NCBI RefSeq assembly: GCF_032930845.1 | Contig: NZ_CP136758.1 | Location: forward strand, 124,001-188,000 | Reading direction: 5' to 3' | Origin: Parvularcula sp. LCG005 | Lineage (GTDB): Bacteria > Pseudomonadota > Alphaproteobacteria > Caulobacterales > Parvularculaceae | DNA: 64,000 nt | Made by a program: the position numbers and the translations under genes | The notes under the pieces: generated by a model | What the model was told of the DNA's origin: nothing | The model's input: only the letters and a program-made list of their open reading frames with translations | The model's database searches: none | In this document: positions 26,424-36,154 of the stretch, one piece after another | Numbering within the stretch: the first letter of the stretch is position 1 | How the letters are laid out: every line of letters begins with the position of its first letter

Positions 26424-27992
26424 TTATTTCCGCTGCGTCGCGCTCTTCATCGCAGTGGGCTGGGCGAAATTCGCTGACGAATCAGCAGGTTCGCGCTGCC
26501 GGAAGCTGATGGCCTCCGCGATGTGGCGACGACGCACACCGTCGCCCCCATCAAGGTCGGCGAGGGTTCGGGCCACTTTCAAAATGCGCGTATAGGCCCG
26601 AGCGGACAAAGACAGGCTTTCGCAGGCGCGCGTCAGCAGCGCAGCACCCTCTGCATCGGGCTGCGCAATCGCCGCCAGATTCTGTTCGGATGCGCGGGCA
26701 TTGAGAGCATCCGTCCCCGTCGAGCCCGCGCGATCTGCCTGGATGGCCCGCGCGGCGGCCACCCGTTCGGCGACCACGGCCGAACGTTCACCTGACGGGG
26801 GGGCGGCCAGATCCAGGGCCGTGACAGGCGGCGTTTCAATCGAGAGGTCCAGACGATCAAGGAAGGGGCCGGAGACCCGGGACTGGTATTGTTCCTCGCA
26901 ATGGGCGCCGCGTCCGCAGGCCCGTCCACTGGCCCGGCCATAGCCGCAGCGGCATGGGTTCATTGCCGCGACAAGCTGAAAACAGGCAGGGTACCGGACA
27001 TGGGCGTTGGCCCGGGCAATCCGCACATCGCCGGTCTCGAGCGGTTGCCGCAGGCTGTCCAGCACGGTCGCCTGAAATTCGGGGAGCTCGTCGAGAAACA
27101 GGACACCGTGGTGGGCCAGCGACGCCTCGCCGGGCCGCGCCTTGCTGCCGCCGCCCACCATGGCGGGCATGGACGCGGAATGATGCGGCGAGCGGAAGGG
27201 TCTTGTGCGGGTCAGGGCGCCATCCTCGATCATGCCGGCCACCGACTGAATCATCGACACCTCCAGCATTTCCCGTGCGGTCAGCGGCGGCAACAGGCCC
27301 GGCAGGCGAGAGGCCATCATGGATTTTCCCGACCCCGGCGGACCGACCATGAGAAGATTGTGTCCACCAGCGGCGGCGATCTCGAGGGCGCGTTTGGCCG
27401 TTTCCTGACCTTTGACATCGTAAAGGTCAGGGGCCGGAGCACCTTCCTTGAGGGCGCCGGGCTTGGGCCGGGTCAGCACCTGCGTGCCCTTGAAATGATT
27501 GGCCAGCTGCAGCAGCGATTGGGGCGCGAGAATGCGGACCTCTTCTCCCGCCCACGCCGCTTCCGCGCCTGCCGCCTGGGGGCAGATCAGCCCCATATCC
27601 ATGCTGTGTGCACTGATGGCCGCGGGCAGGGCCCCGTTGGTGGGGGCCAGCGTGCCATCGAGACCAAGCTCGCCCATGACGGCAAAACCATCAACCGCGT
27701 CCCGCGGCACCGCGCCCATTTCCACCATCAATGCAAGGGCGATGGGCAGGTCGAAATGACTGCCCTCTTTGCGCAGGTCGGCGGGGGCCAGATTGACCGT
27801 GATCCGCTTGGGGGGCATGCCAAGGCCAATCGCGGCAAAGGCGGACCAGATCCGCTCGCGCGCTTCCGAAACCGATTTGTCGGGCAGGCCGACCACGAAA
27901 AATTTCGGGTTGCCGCCGGTGATTTGCGCCTGCACCGAAACCGGACGCGCTTCGACGCCTTCAAACGCGAACGTTGTGACCTCAGCGACCAT
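26424..27992 (-). CDS. comM: YifB/ComM-family Mg-chelatase-like AAA+ ATPase
   Basis: 522 residues from ATG 27992, which has a near-perfect GGAGAGAGGA ribosome site. An upstream in-frame ATG lacks one. The N-terminal Lon-like domain holds PKFFVVGLPDKSVSEAR. The AAA+ core has Walker A GPPGSGKS (Lys223) and Walker B FLDELPEF. A four-cysteine insert (CRCGYGRASGRACGRG) and the C-terminal Mg-chelatase domain follow. ComM is a hexameric helicase that extends branch migration during natural transformation. The family is also found in non-competent bacteria, so competence should not be inferred. Confidence 0.93.
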   Translation of the reverse strand: MVAEVTTFAFEGVEARPVSVQAQITGGNPKFFVVGLPDKSVSEARERIWSAFAAIGLGMPPKRITVNLAPADLRKEGSHFDLPIALALMVEMGAVPRDAVDGFAVMGELGLDGTLAPTNGALPAAISAHSMDMGLICPQAAGAEAAWAGEEVRILAPQSLLQLANHFKGTQVLTRPKPGALKEGAPAPDLYDVKGQETAKRALEIAAAGGHNLLMVGPPGSGKSMMASRLPGLLPPLTAREMLEVSMIQSVAGMIEDGALTRTRPFRSPHHSASMPAMVGGGSKARPGEASLAHHGVLFLDELPEFQATVLDSLRQPLETGDVRIARANAHVRYPACFQLVAAMNPCRCGYGRASGRACGRGAHCEEQYQSRVSGPFLDRLDLSIETPPVTALDLAAPPSGERSAVVAERVAAARAIQADRAGSTGTDALNARASEQNLAAIAQPDAEGAALLTRACESLSLSARAYTRILKVARTLADLDGGDGVRRRHIAEAISFRQREPADSSANFAQPTAMKSATQRK

Positions 27993-28074
27993 TCCTCTCT
28001 CCCCTGGTGCAGGCCGGTACAACCTGCGGAAGGAAGCGGAACATTACAAGAACAAAATGCAGTGGGCCCGCGTT

Positions 28075-28626
28075 TTATTTCTTGGCGCGTTTGGGGTCAC
28101 CCACATAGATCACGTGGCTGACGATGTTCTTGACGCCTGAAATCGCCTGCGCCTGCCCCGTCACCCGGCCGAGTTCTTCAGGCCCCTGTGCGACGCCCAG
28201 GAGATAGACCGTGCCCTGACTGACAGCGATCTTGTAGTTGGAGCTGAACACCCCGTTATCGGCCAGCAGCGCCGCGCCGAGGCGCTCATCGATCAGGGCG
28301 TCAGCCGCGCCCTGCCGGATGCCGGTTTTCGGGCCGACGATGACCTCATTCAGTACGTCATCGACAGTGGAGACCATGGCCGCCTTCTGGGCGAGGGCGC
28401 GCCGAGCTTCTGTCGTTCTCACCGTTCCGCTGAGGAGGAGCCGGCTTTCAAAGACGGTAATATCGACATCGCCATAATCATGGGCATTGTCCGCAAAGAG
28501 ATAGCGTTTGAGCGTCAGATTGGACGCGGAATCATCAAGGCCTTCGCCGAGGCTGCGGTTTGTAACGCAGGCAGTCATGCTCAAGGCGATAGCCAAGACG
28601 GTCAGAGACCTGAACAATTTCATCAT
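28075..28626 (-). CDS. BON-domain outer-membrane lipoprotein (DolP/YraP-like)
   Basis: 183 residues from ATG 28626 (a second ATG at 28623), preceded by AGAGGA. A lipoprotein signal ends at MTAC. Two BON domains follow: VDITVFESRLLLSGTV with VDDVLNEV, and YKIAVSQGTVYLLGVAQ with VKNIVSHV. DolP-type proteins bind anionic phospholipid at division sites and support outer-membrane integrity. It overlaps no gene and follows yraN, as dolP does in enterobacteria, with rsmI and an LpoA-like gene also close. Confidence 0.9.
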   Translation of the reverse strand: MMKLFRSLTVLAIALSMTACVTNRSLGEGLDDSASNLTLKRYLFADNAHDYGDVDITVFESRLLLSGTVRTTEARRALAQKAAMVSTVDDVLNEVIVGPKTGIRQGAADALIDERLGAALLADNGVFSSNYKIAVSQGTVYLLGVAQGPEELGRVTGQAQAISGVKNIVSHVIYVGDPKRAKK

Positions 28627-28696
28627 TTTCGTCCTCTTCCTGTCCGGGGGCATTACAGGCCGAACAGCCCGATTATCGGTCAAGTTGTGATCACCG

Positions 28697-29098
28697 TCAA
28701 AAAAGATCATCAGGGTTAACGAGACGTTCATATGGCCGCCAGGCATCGGCCCAATGTCGCGGCCGATACCCCGCCACGGTCACCAGGTCATACCGCACTG
28801 ATCCTGTGTGCCGCGGACGATATCGCGCCAGCCAGATGACGGCGGCCGCGCCAATGCGTCGCTCGCCCTGCGGCGAGAGGGAGAGCCTTGCTGCCTCATG
28901 GGTCGACCGCGACTTGACCTCGACCATCGCGATGGTGTCGCCGCGCTCGGCAATCAGGTCGACTTCACCGGCTTCACACCGGAACCGCCGGGCGAGAATT
29001 CGGTATCCTTTGAGGCCCAGCCAGAGGCCAGCGATCGTTTCTGCGCGGCGACCGCGCGCCTCGGCCTTTTCCCGTCCTAGCGGTCCTGATCGAGCCAT
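28697..29098 (-). CDS. yraN: YraN/UPF0102 nuclease-fold protein
   Basis: 133 residues overlapping the rsmI end by 22 bp. The restriction-endonuclease-like core is visible: KGYRILARRFRCEAGEVDLIA (split as GEVDLIAERG) and MVEVKSRS, giving the Asp and Glu-x-Lys metal-site pattern. Then comes LARYRPR...VRYDLV. The biochemical function of the family is not firmly established. Its position between rsmI and the BON lipoprotein is conserved far beyond alphaproteobacteria. Confidence 0.92.
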   Translation of the reverse strand: MARSGPLGREKAEARGRRAETIAGLWLGLKGYRILARRFRCEAGEVDLIAERGDTIAMVEVKSRSTHEAARLSLSPQGERRIGAAAVIWLARYRPRHTGSVRYDLVTVAGYRPRHWADAWRPYERLVNPDDLF

Positions 29099-29919
29099 CG
29101 CTGGTACAGATCCCTTTTCTTCCGACCGGTCACCGACGCAACATGGGCTGAAGCATCTTTCAGGCTCATCGTTTCCAGCGCCTCGGCCATCAATCGGTCC
29201 ACATCGGCATCGCCCATCGCGACATCGGCGCGTGCCGGAACGATAAGGACAATCTCACCCTTGGGCGCTGTCTCGTCATAGCGGTCTGCGAGCGACAGGG
29301 CGTCACCCTCGACGACTTCTTCGTGCAGTTTTGTCAATTCGCGGGCGATCAGGACGGGCCCATCACCCAGGGTGGCGGCGATGTCGCGCAGGCAATCTGC
29401 AATCCGGGGCCCGGTCTCGTAGAAGACCAGTGTCTCTCCACGGCTGGACAGGGCATTGAGGCGCGTCCGTCGGGCGCCGGATTTGGGCGGCAGAAACCCC
29501 TGAAAGCTGAAGCGGTCGGTGGGCACACCTGCGATCGACAAGGCCGCAATCGCCGCGCAGGGACCCGGAATGGCGACGACCGTCAGGCCCCGCTCGCGCG
29601 CTTCGCGAACGAGTTTGAAACCCGGATCGGCAATCAGGGGCGTGCCAGCATCAGAAACGAGGGCGAGCGCGCCGCCCGCCTCAATGGCGTCCAGCACCTG
29701 CGGACGCACCGCCGCCCCATTATGGTCATGATAGGCACGCATCTTCGTTTTGATACCAAGGGCTTGCAGCAGCTTGCCGGTCACGCGCGTGTCTTCGCAA
29801 AGGATCTCGTCGGCAGCGGCGAGGGTCTGTTGCAGCCGCCGCGTGATGTCACCAAGATTGCCGATTGGCGTGGCGGCGACATAAAGACCGGGGGCGAGGG
29901 CGTTATCTGTCATGGGCAT
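29077..29919 (-). CDS. rsmI: 16S rRNA (cytidine1402-2'-O)-methyltransferase
   Basis: 280 residues from ATG 29919. Alternatives are ATG 29943, ATG 29913 and a TTG at 29949; none has a strong ribosome site. RsmI methylates the ribose of C1402 in 16S rRNA with SAM. Family motifs are all visible: YVAATPIGNLGDIT, CEDTRVTGKLL, LVSDAGTPLIADPG, AIPGPCAAIAALSIAG and SFQGFLP. It is divergent from the LpoA-like gene, the same arrangement as rsmI/lpoA in E. coli. Confidence 0.95.
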   Translation of the reverse strand: MPMTDNALAPGLYVAATPIGNLGDITRRLQQTLAAADEILCEDTRVTGKLLQALGIKTKMRAYHDHNGAAVRPQVLDAIEAGGALALVSDAGTPLIADPGFKLVREARERGLTVVAIPGPCAAIAALSIAGVPTDRFSFQGFLPPKSGARRTRLNALSSRGETLVFYETGPRIADCLRDIAATLGDGPVLIARELTKLHEEVVEGDALSLADRYDETAPKGEIVLIVPARADVAMGDADVDRLMAEALETMSLKDASAHVASVTGRKKRDLYQRWLDQDR

Positions 29920-30057
29920 GCTTTGCCCATGGCGGGGCGGCATCGTCAATCATCGTGTCTGCCGTCATTTGGTCGGCACGAAGATTGTGGCGAAGGCCAT
30001 GCTCGCCTATGGTAAATGAATAGCCGTCGACACAGCTACCAAGGGAACAAGGGCTCC

Positions 30058-31446
30058 ATGATCGTCAAAACACTGCGCCGGGGCGCGCAACAGGTAGCCC
30101 TTCTCGGGCTCGGTATCGCCGCACTGGCCGCTTGTGAAACTGTTGAGCCGCCGGTGACCTATCCCAATGGTGATCAGACGCGCGTCCCGATGCGTGAGCC
30201 TGTCGAGCGGGATGAGGAGCGTTTTGCGACCGTGCCCCAGCAGCGCCGGTCCGAAGTTGTCCGTGTGGCGATTCTCCTGCCATTCTCGTCGACCTCTGAA
30301 AATATCGACACGGTGTCAGCCTCCATGCTGAAAGCGGCACAGATGGTGGCGTTCGAAAGTGAGAACGCCAAATACGTGCTTATTCCGAAAGACACGGGCG
30401 GAACGGCGGAAGGCGCGCTCAGCGCCGCTGAAGAAGCCGTGCGCGAGGGCGCCGAAATCATTCTTGGCCCGTTATTCTCGGAATCGGTGGACGCTGTCGC
30501 CTCGGTCGCGCGGCCCATGGGCATTCCGGTGATTGCGTTCTCGTCTGACAGCAAGGTGGCCGGCGACGGCGTCTATCTTCTCAGTTTCCCGCCTGAGGCT
30601 GAAATCTCCCGGGTCACGGCCTATGCGGTCGAGCAGGGCTATGCCCGTTTTGGTCTGATGGCCCCCTTCACGGAGTTTGGGGATCGGGTCGCCCAGTCCT
30701 TCTCAACCGAAGTCTATCAGCGCGGCGGCGATATCATTCATACGGAGCGGTATGAGCGCGCCGCCGACGCCATGATCGAGCCGGCCAAGCGCATGGCCGC
30801 CTATGCGGTGGAAACCTTCACCCCGGACTATGTCACGCCGCGCAATATGGGAATGAATGCCGGCTATCGGCAGGATCAGGAAAGCCGGATCAATGGCGAT
30901 GACCCCTATATGGTGAGCGAGCCTGAGACCGCTGGGTCGATGGCCATGTCGGGGGGCTATCAGGCTGTCCTGCTGCCGGAGCAGGGCCGCTTGCTGCGGG
31001 CCCTTGCGCCGCTGTTCCCCTATTACAATGTGAATGTGCGGGAGGTGAAACTCCTTGGCCTGTCGGCCTGGAATAACCCGCTTCTGACGCGAGAGCCGGC
31101 CCTGAATGGCGGCTGGTTCGCCGCGCCTGACCCCTCGCTCGCCGAAGGGTTCAAGCGCCGCTATGAGGCTGCCTACGGGGAACGTCCCCCACGCCTTGCG
31201 TCACTGGCCTATGATGCGGCGCTGCTGACAGCGCGCCTGTCCCAACTACCTTACGACCGCCGGTTCTCTGTGGAGACCATCGCAAACCCCAATGGCTATC
31301 TGGGCGCGGACGGTCTGTTCCGGCTGCGCGCAGACGGGATGGTTGAGCGCGGGCTTGCCATTCTCGAAATTCGTCCATCAGGGATCACGGTCGTTGACCC
31401 GGCTCCGCGCAGTTTTGTGACGGCTCCGGACCAGACAGGGTACTGA
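30058..31446 (+). CDS. LpoA-like penicillin-binding-protein activator lipoprotein (LppC family)
   Basis: 462 residues from ATG 30058 with AAGGG just upstream. The lipoprotein signal ends at LAAC. The mature part is a periplasmic-binding-protein type 1 fold beginning VRVAILLPFSSTSENI, with LGPLFSESVDAVASVA, GIPVIAFSSDS and YARFGLMAPF. The enterobacterial N-terminal TPR domain is absent, as in other alphaproteobacterial members. In E. coli LpoA activates PBP1a from the outer membrane. That role here is inferred from family and from the conserved divergent rsmI. Confidence 0.88.
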   Translation: MIVKTLRRGAQQVALLGLGIAALAACETVEPPVTYPNGDQTRVPMREPVERDEERFATVPQQRRSEVVRVAILLPFSSTSENIDTVSASMLKAAQMVAFESENAKYVLIPKDTGGTAEGALSAAEEAVREGAEIILGPLFSESVDAVASVARPMGIPVIAFSSDSKVAGDGVYLLSFPPEAEISRVTAYAVEQGYARFGLMAPFTEFGDRVAQSFSTEVYQRGGDIIHTERYERAADAMIEPAKRMAAYAVETFTPDYVTPRNMGMNAGYRQDQESRINGDDPYMVSEPETAGSMAMSGGYQAVLLPEQGRLLRALAPLFPYYNVNVREVKLLGLSAWNNPLLTREPALNGGWFAAPDPSLAEGFKRRYEAAYGERPPRLASLAYDAALLTARLSQLPYDRRFSVETIANPNGYLGADGLFRLRADGMVERGLAILEIRPSGITVVDPAPRSFVTAPDQTGY

Positions 31447-31884
31447 TCAGCCCTGGCAGCGAAGCACGGTCTCGTGGCGGTCGGCCATGGAAATCTCGAT
31501 GCGATCCGTATCGGTATTGTCCAGCCGCCACTCCTGTCCGGCGACGCTTTGCCCTTCGATTGAACAATTGGCGGCGCTGATGCGCAGTTCACCGGCTGCC
31601 TCGGTGATCGATGAGATCGGACAGGACATCGTGCCCGGCTGGTCGGTGAAACGTTCAACGACCGTCTCGGCGGTAAACTGCCAGTCCGGGCCGCCGGGGC
31701 ACAGCGGGTCCCGGCCAAAGTCTCTAAGATAGTAGGCCTGATACTGGTCGGCAGCGGACATCATGCGTTCGGTCCGATTGTCATCGGCGGTGGTCGGTGT
31801 CGCGGGATCGCTCTCCCCGCCACAGCTCGCCAGACCAATGCTGAGCATCAGTAGCGTGACGCGTTTTCCCTTGAAAATGTGCAT
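31447..31884 (-). CDS. Small lipoprotein of unknown function
   Basis: 145 residues from ATG 31884, behind a GAGGGACCAGG stretch. An ATG at 31905 lacks a ribosome site. The signal peptide ends in the lipobox LASC, followed by a Gly/Ser/Thr linker. The mature domain has paired cysteines (DPLCPGG, MSCPISS, AANCSIEG and a final RCQG) suggesting disulfides. I do not recognise the family. Its stop abuts that of the LpoA-like gene with no gap. Confidence 0.7.
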   Translation of the reverse strand: MHIFKGKRVTLLMLSIGLASCGGESDPATPTTADDNRTERMMSAADQYQAYYLRDFGRDPLCPGGPDWQFTAETVVERFTDQPGTMSCPISSITEAAGELRISAANCSIEGQSVAGQEWRLDNTDTDRIEISMADRHETVLRCQG

Positions 31885-32029
31885 CGTCCTGGTCCCTCGC
31901 TTCATGACAGGCCAATCGCTACCAACTCTTCATCCGGCCTTCAGTTCCTTTTGTGGAACACAGGATTGTCACTAGGCGTTTGAACCGAAACATCGCACGG
32001 ATTGCGATCTTGAAGAGGGAAGTTGGATC

Positions 32030-32629
32030 ATGAACAGAATTGCGACCGTGCTGCTGACTGCGGCCTTGTCGGCCTTGCCGCTCAGCGGGTGCATATCGCC
32101 TCGCACGAGCGCTGAAACGTCGCCGCCACCACCCCCGCCCAGCGATGGTGATTTTACGCAGTCTGGCGTCGTATCCGCTGTCGAAGACTGGCTTGGCGTT
32201 TCGGCAGAAACGGCTGGCACCCTCGTCCAAAGAACCTTCGCCGATCTGGGTGAGCCGAACGGCTACATCTACGGCGAAGAAGCGTCAGGCGCGATCGGCC
32301 CTGGCCTGCGCTACGGCCATGGCACGCTGGTCATGCGCAACGGCTACAGCCAACCGGTATACTGGCAGGGGCCATCGATCGGCTGGGATGTTGGCGCCAA
32401 CGCGTCGAAGACATTTACGCTGGTCTATGACATTCCCCACCCCGATGAAATCTATCGTCGGTTCCCGGGGGTCGAGGGGACGGCTTATCTCGTCGGCGGG
32501 GTCGGCGTGAATTATCAGCGTGCAGAGAATATCACTCTGGTGCCCATGCGGGCCGGTGTCGGTGCCCGTCTCGGCGCTAATGTAGGCTATCTCGCCTATA
32601 GCCGCGACCCGCGCGTCTGGCCGTTCTGA
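32030..32629 (+). CDS. EipA-like envelope protein (DUF1134), lipoprotein form
   Basis: 199 residues. A signal peptide ends at LSGC, then a Pro-rich linker (seven prolines), then the DUF1134 domain: GYIYGEEASGAIGPGLRYG, VYWQGPSIGWDVG, RFPGVEGTAYLVGG and RLGANVGYLAYS. EipA of Brucella is a periplasmic protein needed for envelope integrity. This copy has a cysteine at the cleavage point, so it is probably lipidated. It stands alone on + and ends at a terminator shared with the TonB receptor. Confidence 0.9.
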   Translation: MNRIATVLLTAALSALPLSGCISPRTSAETSPPPPPPSDGDFTQSGVVSAVEDWLGVSAETAGTLVQRTFADLGEPNGYIYGEEASGAIGPGLRYGHGTLVMRNGYSQPVYWQGPSIGWDVGANASKTFTLVYDIPHPDEIYRRFPGVEGTAYLVGGVGVNYQRAENITLVPMRAGVGARLGANVGYLAYSRDPRVWPF

Positions 32630-32647
32630 TCGCCTAGATCTAACGTT

Positions 32648-32679
32648 GAAAAGCCGCCGGCGCCCGCTGGCGGCTTTTT
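32648..32679. terminator. Bidirectional terminator between the EipA-like and TonB receptor genes
   Basis: AAAGCCGCC (32650-32658) pairs with GGCGGCTTT (32669-32677) around a GC-rich ten-base loop. A T run follows on + and an A run precedes it, so it can serve both converging genes. Confidence 0.85.
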
Positions 32680-32680
32680 G

Positions 32681-34903
32681 TTATCTGGACAGGCTAAGCT
32701 CCACCCCCACAACGCGCGGCGCGCCGCGAAAAGTGTTGTAGCCGATAAAACCATAACCGGACACGGCGTAGTCCTCATCCGTCAGATTGCGTCCAAACAG
32801 ACCAATGGATACGCCTTGGTCCGCCAGCGCGTAACGGACCGACGCATCCAGAAGCGCATAGCCTCCCTGGCGGCGATCATCCCGCCCTTCAGCGTCAAGA
32901 TAGAATTCACTGCGGTACTTTGTGTGCGCATCAAAAACGACGCTGCGCTGATCGGCGAGCGGGTGGGTGTAGCGCGCTGACAGGGTGGCGGAGACTTCCG
33001 GGGCAAAGGGCAGGGGGTTGCCGTCAAACAGGTCGCTGTTGCTGATCGTGACATCTTCATCGGTCTGGCTGATTTCCGTATGCAGAAGGGTCAGCCCGCC
33101 GCGAATGTTCAGCCGGGGCGATGCCGTCCAATCAAGATCCGCCTCAATACCGCTTGATGTGGCCTCATCCAGATTGCTGAGTGAATTGCTGGTGATGACG
33201 CTGCCATCCGGTTGCGGGAAGGCGACGAAAATACGGGCCTGGGGCGCGTCATAAAGCTGATGGAAAAGGGCGGTGTTGAAGCGCAGGCCAGTGGTGGGCT
33301 GCGCCTTCAGACCCAGTTCATAATTGATGACGGTCTCGGCTTCGAACAGTCCCTCGTCGGCGAAGTGATCCGCATTGTTCTGCACTTCACCATTGAACCC
33401 GCCTGACTTGTAGCCAGTAGACAAGAGGCCATAGGCGTTCCAGCCCTGGCCCAACGTTCGGTGCAGCGCTGCGTTATAGGTCAGCCTTGTGTCGTCAATG
33501 GTGTTCGACCCCACCGCGGGGCCTACGCCATCACGATCGTTGAGGGCGGTGATGCCGTCGTCAAAGACGTGCAGGCCGAACCCGTCCCCTTTGATATTTT
33601 CATGGGTCGCGCGGGCACCGAGGATAAGACGGGTCTTCGGACTGACCGCAAGATCCGTGCGGGCAAACAGCGCTTCGGTCTTTCGCGACTGGTTGATCCG
33701 TGTAAGGAGGGACATAGGCATTCCATCCGATGCGGGATCAGGGCCAACGCGCCCCGGTGCCCCGACATAGGGGCAGGAACCGATCAGCGTCTTCTCGTCA
33801 AGCGTCCCGCACCAGATCAGGTAATCCTGCTTGAAGTCATCAATGGCGGCGGTCGCACCCAGCATCAGGTCGTGCTGACCGAAGGAACGGTTCAGGCGAA
33901 ACTCCTCGCTCCATTGGGCGAATTCACGGTCATAGGACAAATTGGCATTCAGATTCGGATTCCCGAAAGGTGCCTGCGCGCCGTCAAAATCGAAGCCGTA
34001 ATTCTGGTCATAGCCTTCAAACGCTGAAAGCGAATAGACTGACCAGTCGCCCCATTGCGATGTCACCTCAACCGATGCGCCATAGAAATGACTGTCTGTA
34101 TGCTGAGCGCCATCGGGGCCGATGGAGATATCGTGGCCGTCCAGTTCGAGACCATCATTGCGTGGCGAGGGGTTGATTCCCGCATCTTTCTCCACGTGCA
34201 GGCGCACAAGTACATCGGTGTTGGCATTGTCGAACAGGAGGCTGGTCCGGATACCAAATTCATCCCGCTCGCCGCCAGCCGATGACGGACCGGGGGGATA
34301 GTCAGCATCGGTGACCACATTGTCCAGCAGGGCGTCCTGTACCAAGCGACGTACTGCGATGCGGCCATGGATGGTGTCGGTGAACGAGGTGCCCCAGCCG
34401 CCGGACAGGTCGACCAGACCCGCCGACCCCGCACGCAGGCGCGCCGCTCTGGGCTGATCAGCAGACGGACGGATAGTCAGGAAGTTGATGGCGCCGCCAG
34501 ACGCGTTGCGGCCATAGAGCGTGCCCTGGGGCCCGCGCAACACTTCGGCGCGTTCCACATCATAGAGCATGAAGCCTGTCTGGACATTGGTCGCAAGGAA
34601 GACGCCGTCGCTATAGACCGCGGCCCCGCCGGGGGTCAGAGCCTGGTGATCCACCGCACCAATACCGCGGATCTGGTAGGCGATCTGCGTGCCGTTTGCG
34701 ACGGCGGCTTCAACGCCAGCCAATCGCTCACTCAGCTCCTCAGCCGATGACAGCCCGTCGAGCCCACCGGTGTCTGATACGGTCAGGACACTGACGCTCC
34801 CGGCAGAATCAACGATCTCGGTGGGTGTCTTGGTCGCCGTGACGGTAATGGTATCTGTCGGTGAGGCCGCCTGCATCAGCAGGGCAAGGGTCATCAGAGG
34901 CAT
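32681..34903 (-). CDS. TonB-dependent outer membrane receptor
   Basis: 740 residues. A very short hydrophobic start (MPLMTLALLMQ) precedes a TonB-box-like ITVTATK. The plug domain (about 25-150) has AYQIRGIGAVDHQALTPGG and AEVLRGPQGTLYGRNASGGA. A 22-stranded barrel ends NTFRGAPRVVGVELSLSR, without the usual terminal aromatic. Family resemblance is to the iron-complex/vitamin-type receptors common in Sphingomonas and Hyphomonas. The ligand cannot be read from sequence. No siderophore or transporter gene is adjacent. Confidence 0.93.
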   Translation of the reverse strand: MPLMTLALLMQAASPTDTITVTATKTPTEIVDSAGSVSVLTVSDTGGLDGLSSAEELSERLAGVEAAVANGTQIAYQIRGIGAVDHQALTPGGAAVYSDGVFLATNVQTGFMLYDVERAEVLRGPQGTLYGRNASGGAINFLTIRPSADQPRAARLRAGSAGLVDLSGGWGTSFTDTIHGRIAVRRLVQDALLDNVVTDADYPPGPSSAGGERDEFGIRTSLLFDNANTDVLVRLHVEKDAGINPSPRNDGLELDGHDISIGPDGAQHTDSHFYGASVEVTSQWGDWSVYSLSAFEGYDQNYGFDFDGAQAPFGNPNLNANLSYDREFAQWSEEFRLNRSFGQHDLMLGATAAIDDFKQDYLIWCGTLDEKTLIGSCPYVGAPGRVGPDPASDGMPMSLLTRINQSRKTEALFARTDLAVSPKTRLILGARATHENIKGDGFGLHVFDDGITALNDRDGVGPAVGSNTIDDTRLTYNAALHRTLGQGWNAYGLLSTGYKSGGFNGEVQNNADHFADEGLFEAETVINYELGLKAQPTTGLRFNTALFHQLYDAPQARIFVAFPQPDGSVITSNSLSNLDEATSSGIEADLDWTASPRLNIRGGLTLLHTEISQTDEDVTISNSDLFDGNPLPFAPEVSATLSARYTHPLADQRSVVFDAHTKYRSEFYLDAEGRDDRRQGGYALLDASVRYALADQGVSIGLFGRNLTDEDYAVSGYGFIGYNTFRGAPRVVGVELSLSR

Positions 34904-35017
34904 AGCATACTCAACCGGCGGCCCCGCTGACTTCCCCTCAAGCCGGGCCCGCTCTTTTATACGTCAGATGCAGGAAGCGCCGGTTGAATATCGTTCGATG
35001 ATGGTGGTGTCCACCGG

Positions 35018-36025
35018 TTAGATCGACACGGCGATTTTTCCGAAATGTTTTCCGGCTTCTTCATGTCTGAACGCATCGGCCAGCTGCTCCAGAGGATACA
35101 CGCTGTCGATGACGGGGCGGATGCCGGTATTTTCAAGCGCTTTGACAAAATCCTGTTGTTGACGACGATTGCCGACGATCAAACCGCGCAGGCTCTGCTG
35201 CTTCCGCATGAAATTTGCCGTTGGAATATTACCTGATGCACCGGTCAGTACACCGATGAGGTGTATTTGTCCGCCAATACGCGCCGCGCTGATCGACTGG
35301 GGCAGCGTGCCTGGCCCACCGAGCTCGATGACGTGATCGACGCCATGGCCGTGAGTCCACTCTTCAATCGCCGGGTACCATTCCTCATGGGTCCGGTAGT
35401 TGACCGTGAAGTCGGCACCCAACTCTTTTGCCTTGGTCAGCTTTTCATCAGATGACGAGGTGATGGCGACCCGTGCCCCCATGGCCTTCGCAATTTGGAG
35501 GGCAAAAATGGAAACCCCGCCGGTCCCGAGGGTCAGGACCGTATCGCCGGCCTTCAGGCCTCCATGGACGATGAGAGCCCGCCATGCGGTCAGGCCGGCC
35601 GTGGTGATCGTCGCCGCCTCCTCATGGCTCCAGCCTTCAGGGGCCAGCGTGAAGGCGCTTACGGGGCGAACGACCACTTCGCTCGCAAACCCGTCAATGC
35701 CGTCGCCCGGTGTCTGGGAGAAGTCGCCAATCGTTGGCTCGCCATCGGCCCAGTAGGGGAAGAAGGTAGAGACGACGCGGTCGCCCTCCTTGAACTCTGT
35801 GACGCCGTCGCCCACGGCCTCGACGACCCCGGCACCATCGGAAAGGGGGATGCGCCCATCGGCTGACGGCATGCGGCCGCTGACGACCCCAAAATCATGA
35901 AAGTTCAGACTGCTGGCGTGAATACGGACGCGCACTTCGCCCCGGCCGGGCGCGCCGGGGTCGTCTGCGTCCACAAGGGTCAACTGATCGAGGCCTGCTG
36001 GGGCCTTAAGCGTCATCTGTTTCAT
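35018..36025 (-). CDS. Medium-chain NAD(P)-dependent oxidoreductase, zinc-free quinone-oxidoreductase-like
   Basis: 335 residues from ATG 36025 with AAAGGA upstream. An in-frame ATG at 36082 adds an unlikely 19-residue leader. The GroES-like N-terminus has SSLNFHDFGVVSG and PLSDGAGVVEAVG. The Rossmann part has VLTLGTGGVSIFALQIAKA and the NYRTHEEW segment. The catalytic zinc ligands of classical alcohol dehydrogenases are not in place, so a quinone or enone reductase activity is more likely than alcohol oxidation. The substrate is unknown. It lies downstream of the pnp terminator. Confidence 0.88.
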   Translation of the reverse strand: MKQMTLKAPAGLDQLTLVDADDPGAPGRGEVRVRIHASSLNFHDFGVVSGRMPSADGRIPLSDGAGVVEAVGDGVTEFKEGDRVVSTFFPYWADGEPTIGDFSQTPGDGIDGFASEVVVRPVSAFTLAPEGWSHEEAATITTAGLTAWRALIVHGGLKAGDTVLTLGTGGVSIFALQIAKAMGARVAITSSSDEKLTKAKELGADFTVNYRTHEEWYPAIEEWTHGHGVDHVIELGGPGTLPQSISAARIGGQIHLIGVLTGASGNIPTANFMRKQQSLRGLIVGNRRQQQDFVKALENTGIRPVIDSVYPLEQLADAFRHEEAGKHFGKIAVSI

Positions 36026-36104
36026 GATTGATTCGTCCTTTGTCTGACAGGCGGGATGTCGGGTGCCTGTCGGCCCTGACAAGGGACAGCCGGATTTAAG
36101 TGCA

Positions 36105-36136
36105 CAAAAAAGCCCCGCCGAAGCGGGGCTTTTCGT
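36105..36136 (-). terminator. Rho-independent terminator of pnp
   Basis: On minus the stem AGCCCCGC/GCGGGGCT closes a TTCG tetraloop and is followed by six T. It lies 19 bp after the pnp stop. Confidence 0.9.
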
Positions 36137-36154
36137 CTCAGGTCGACGCCGAAA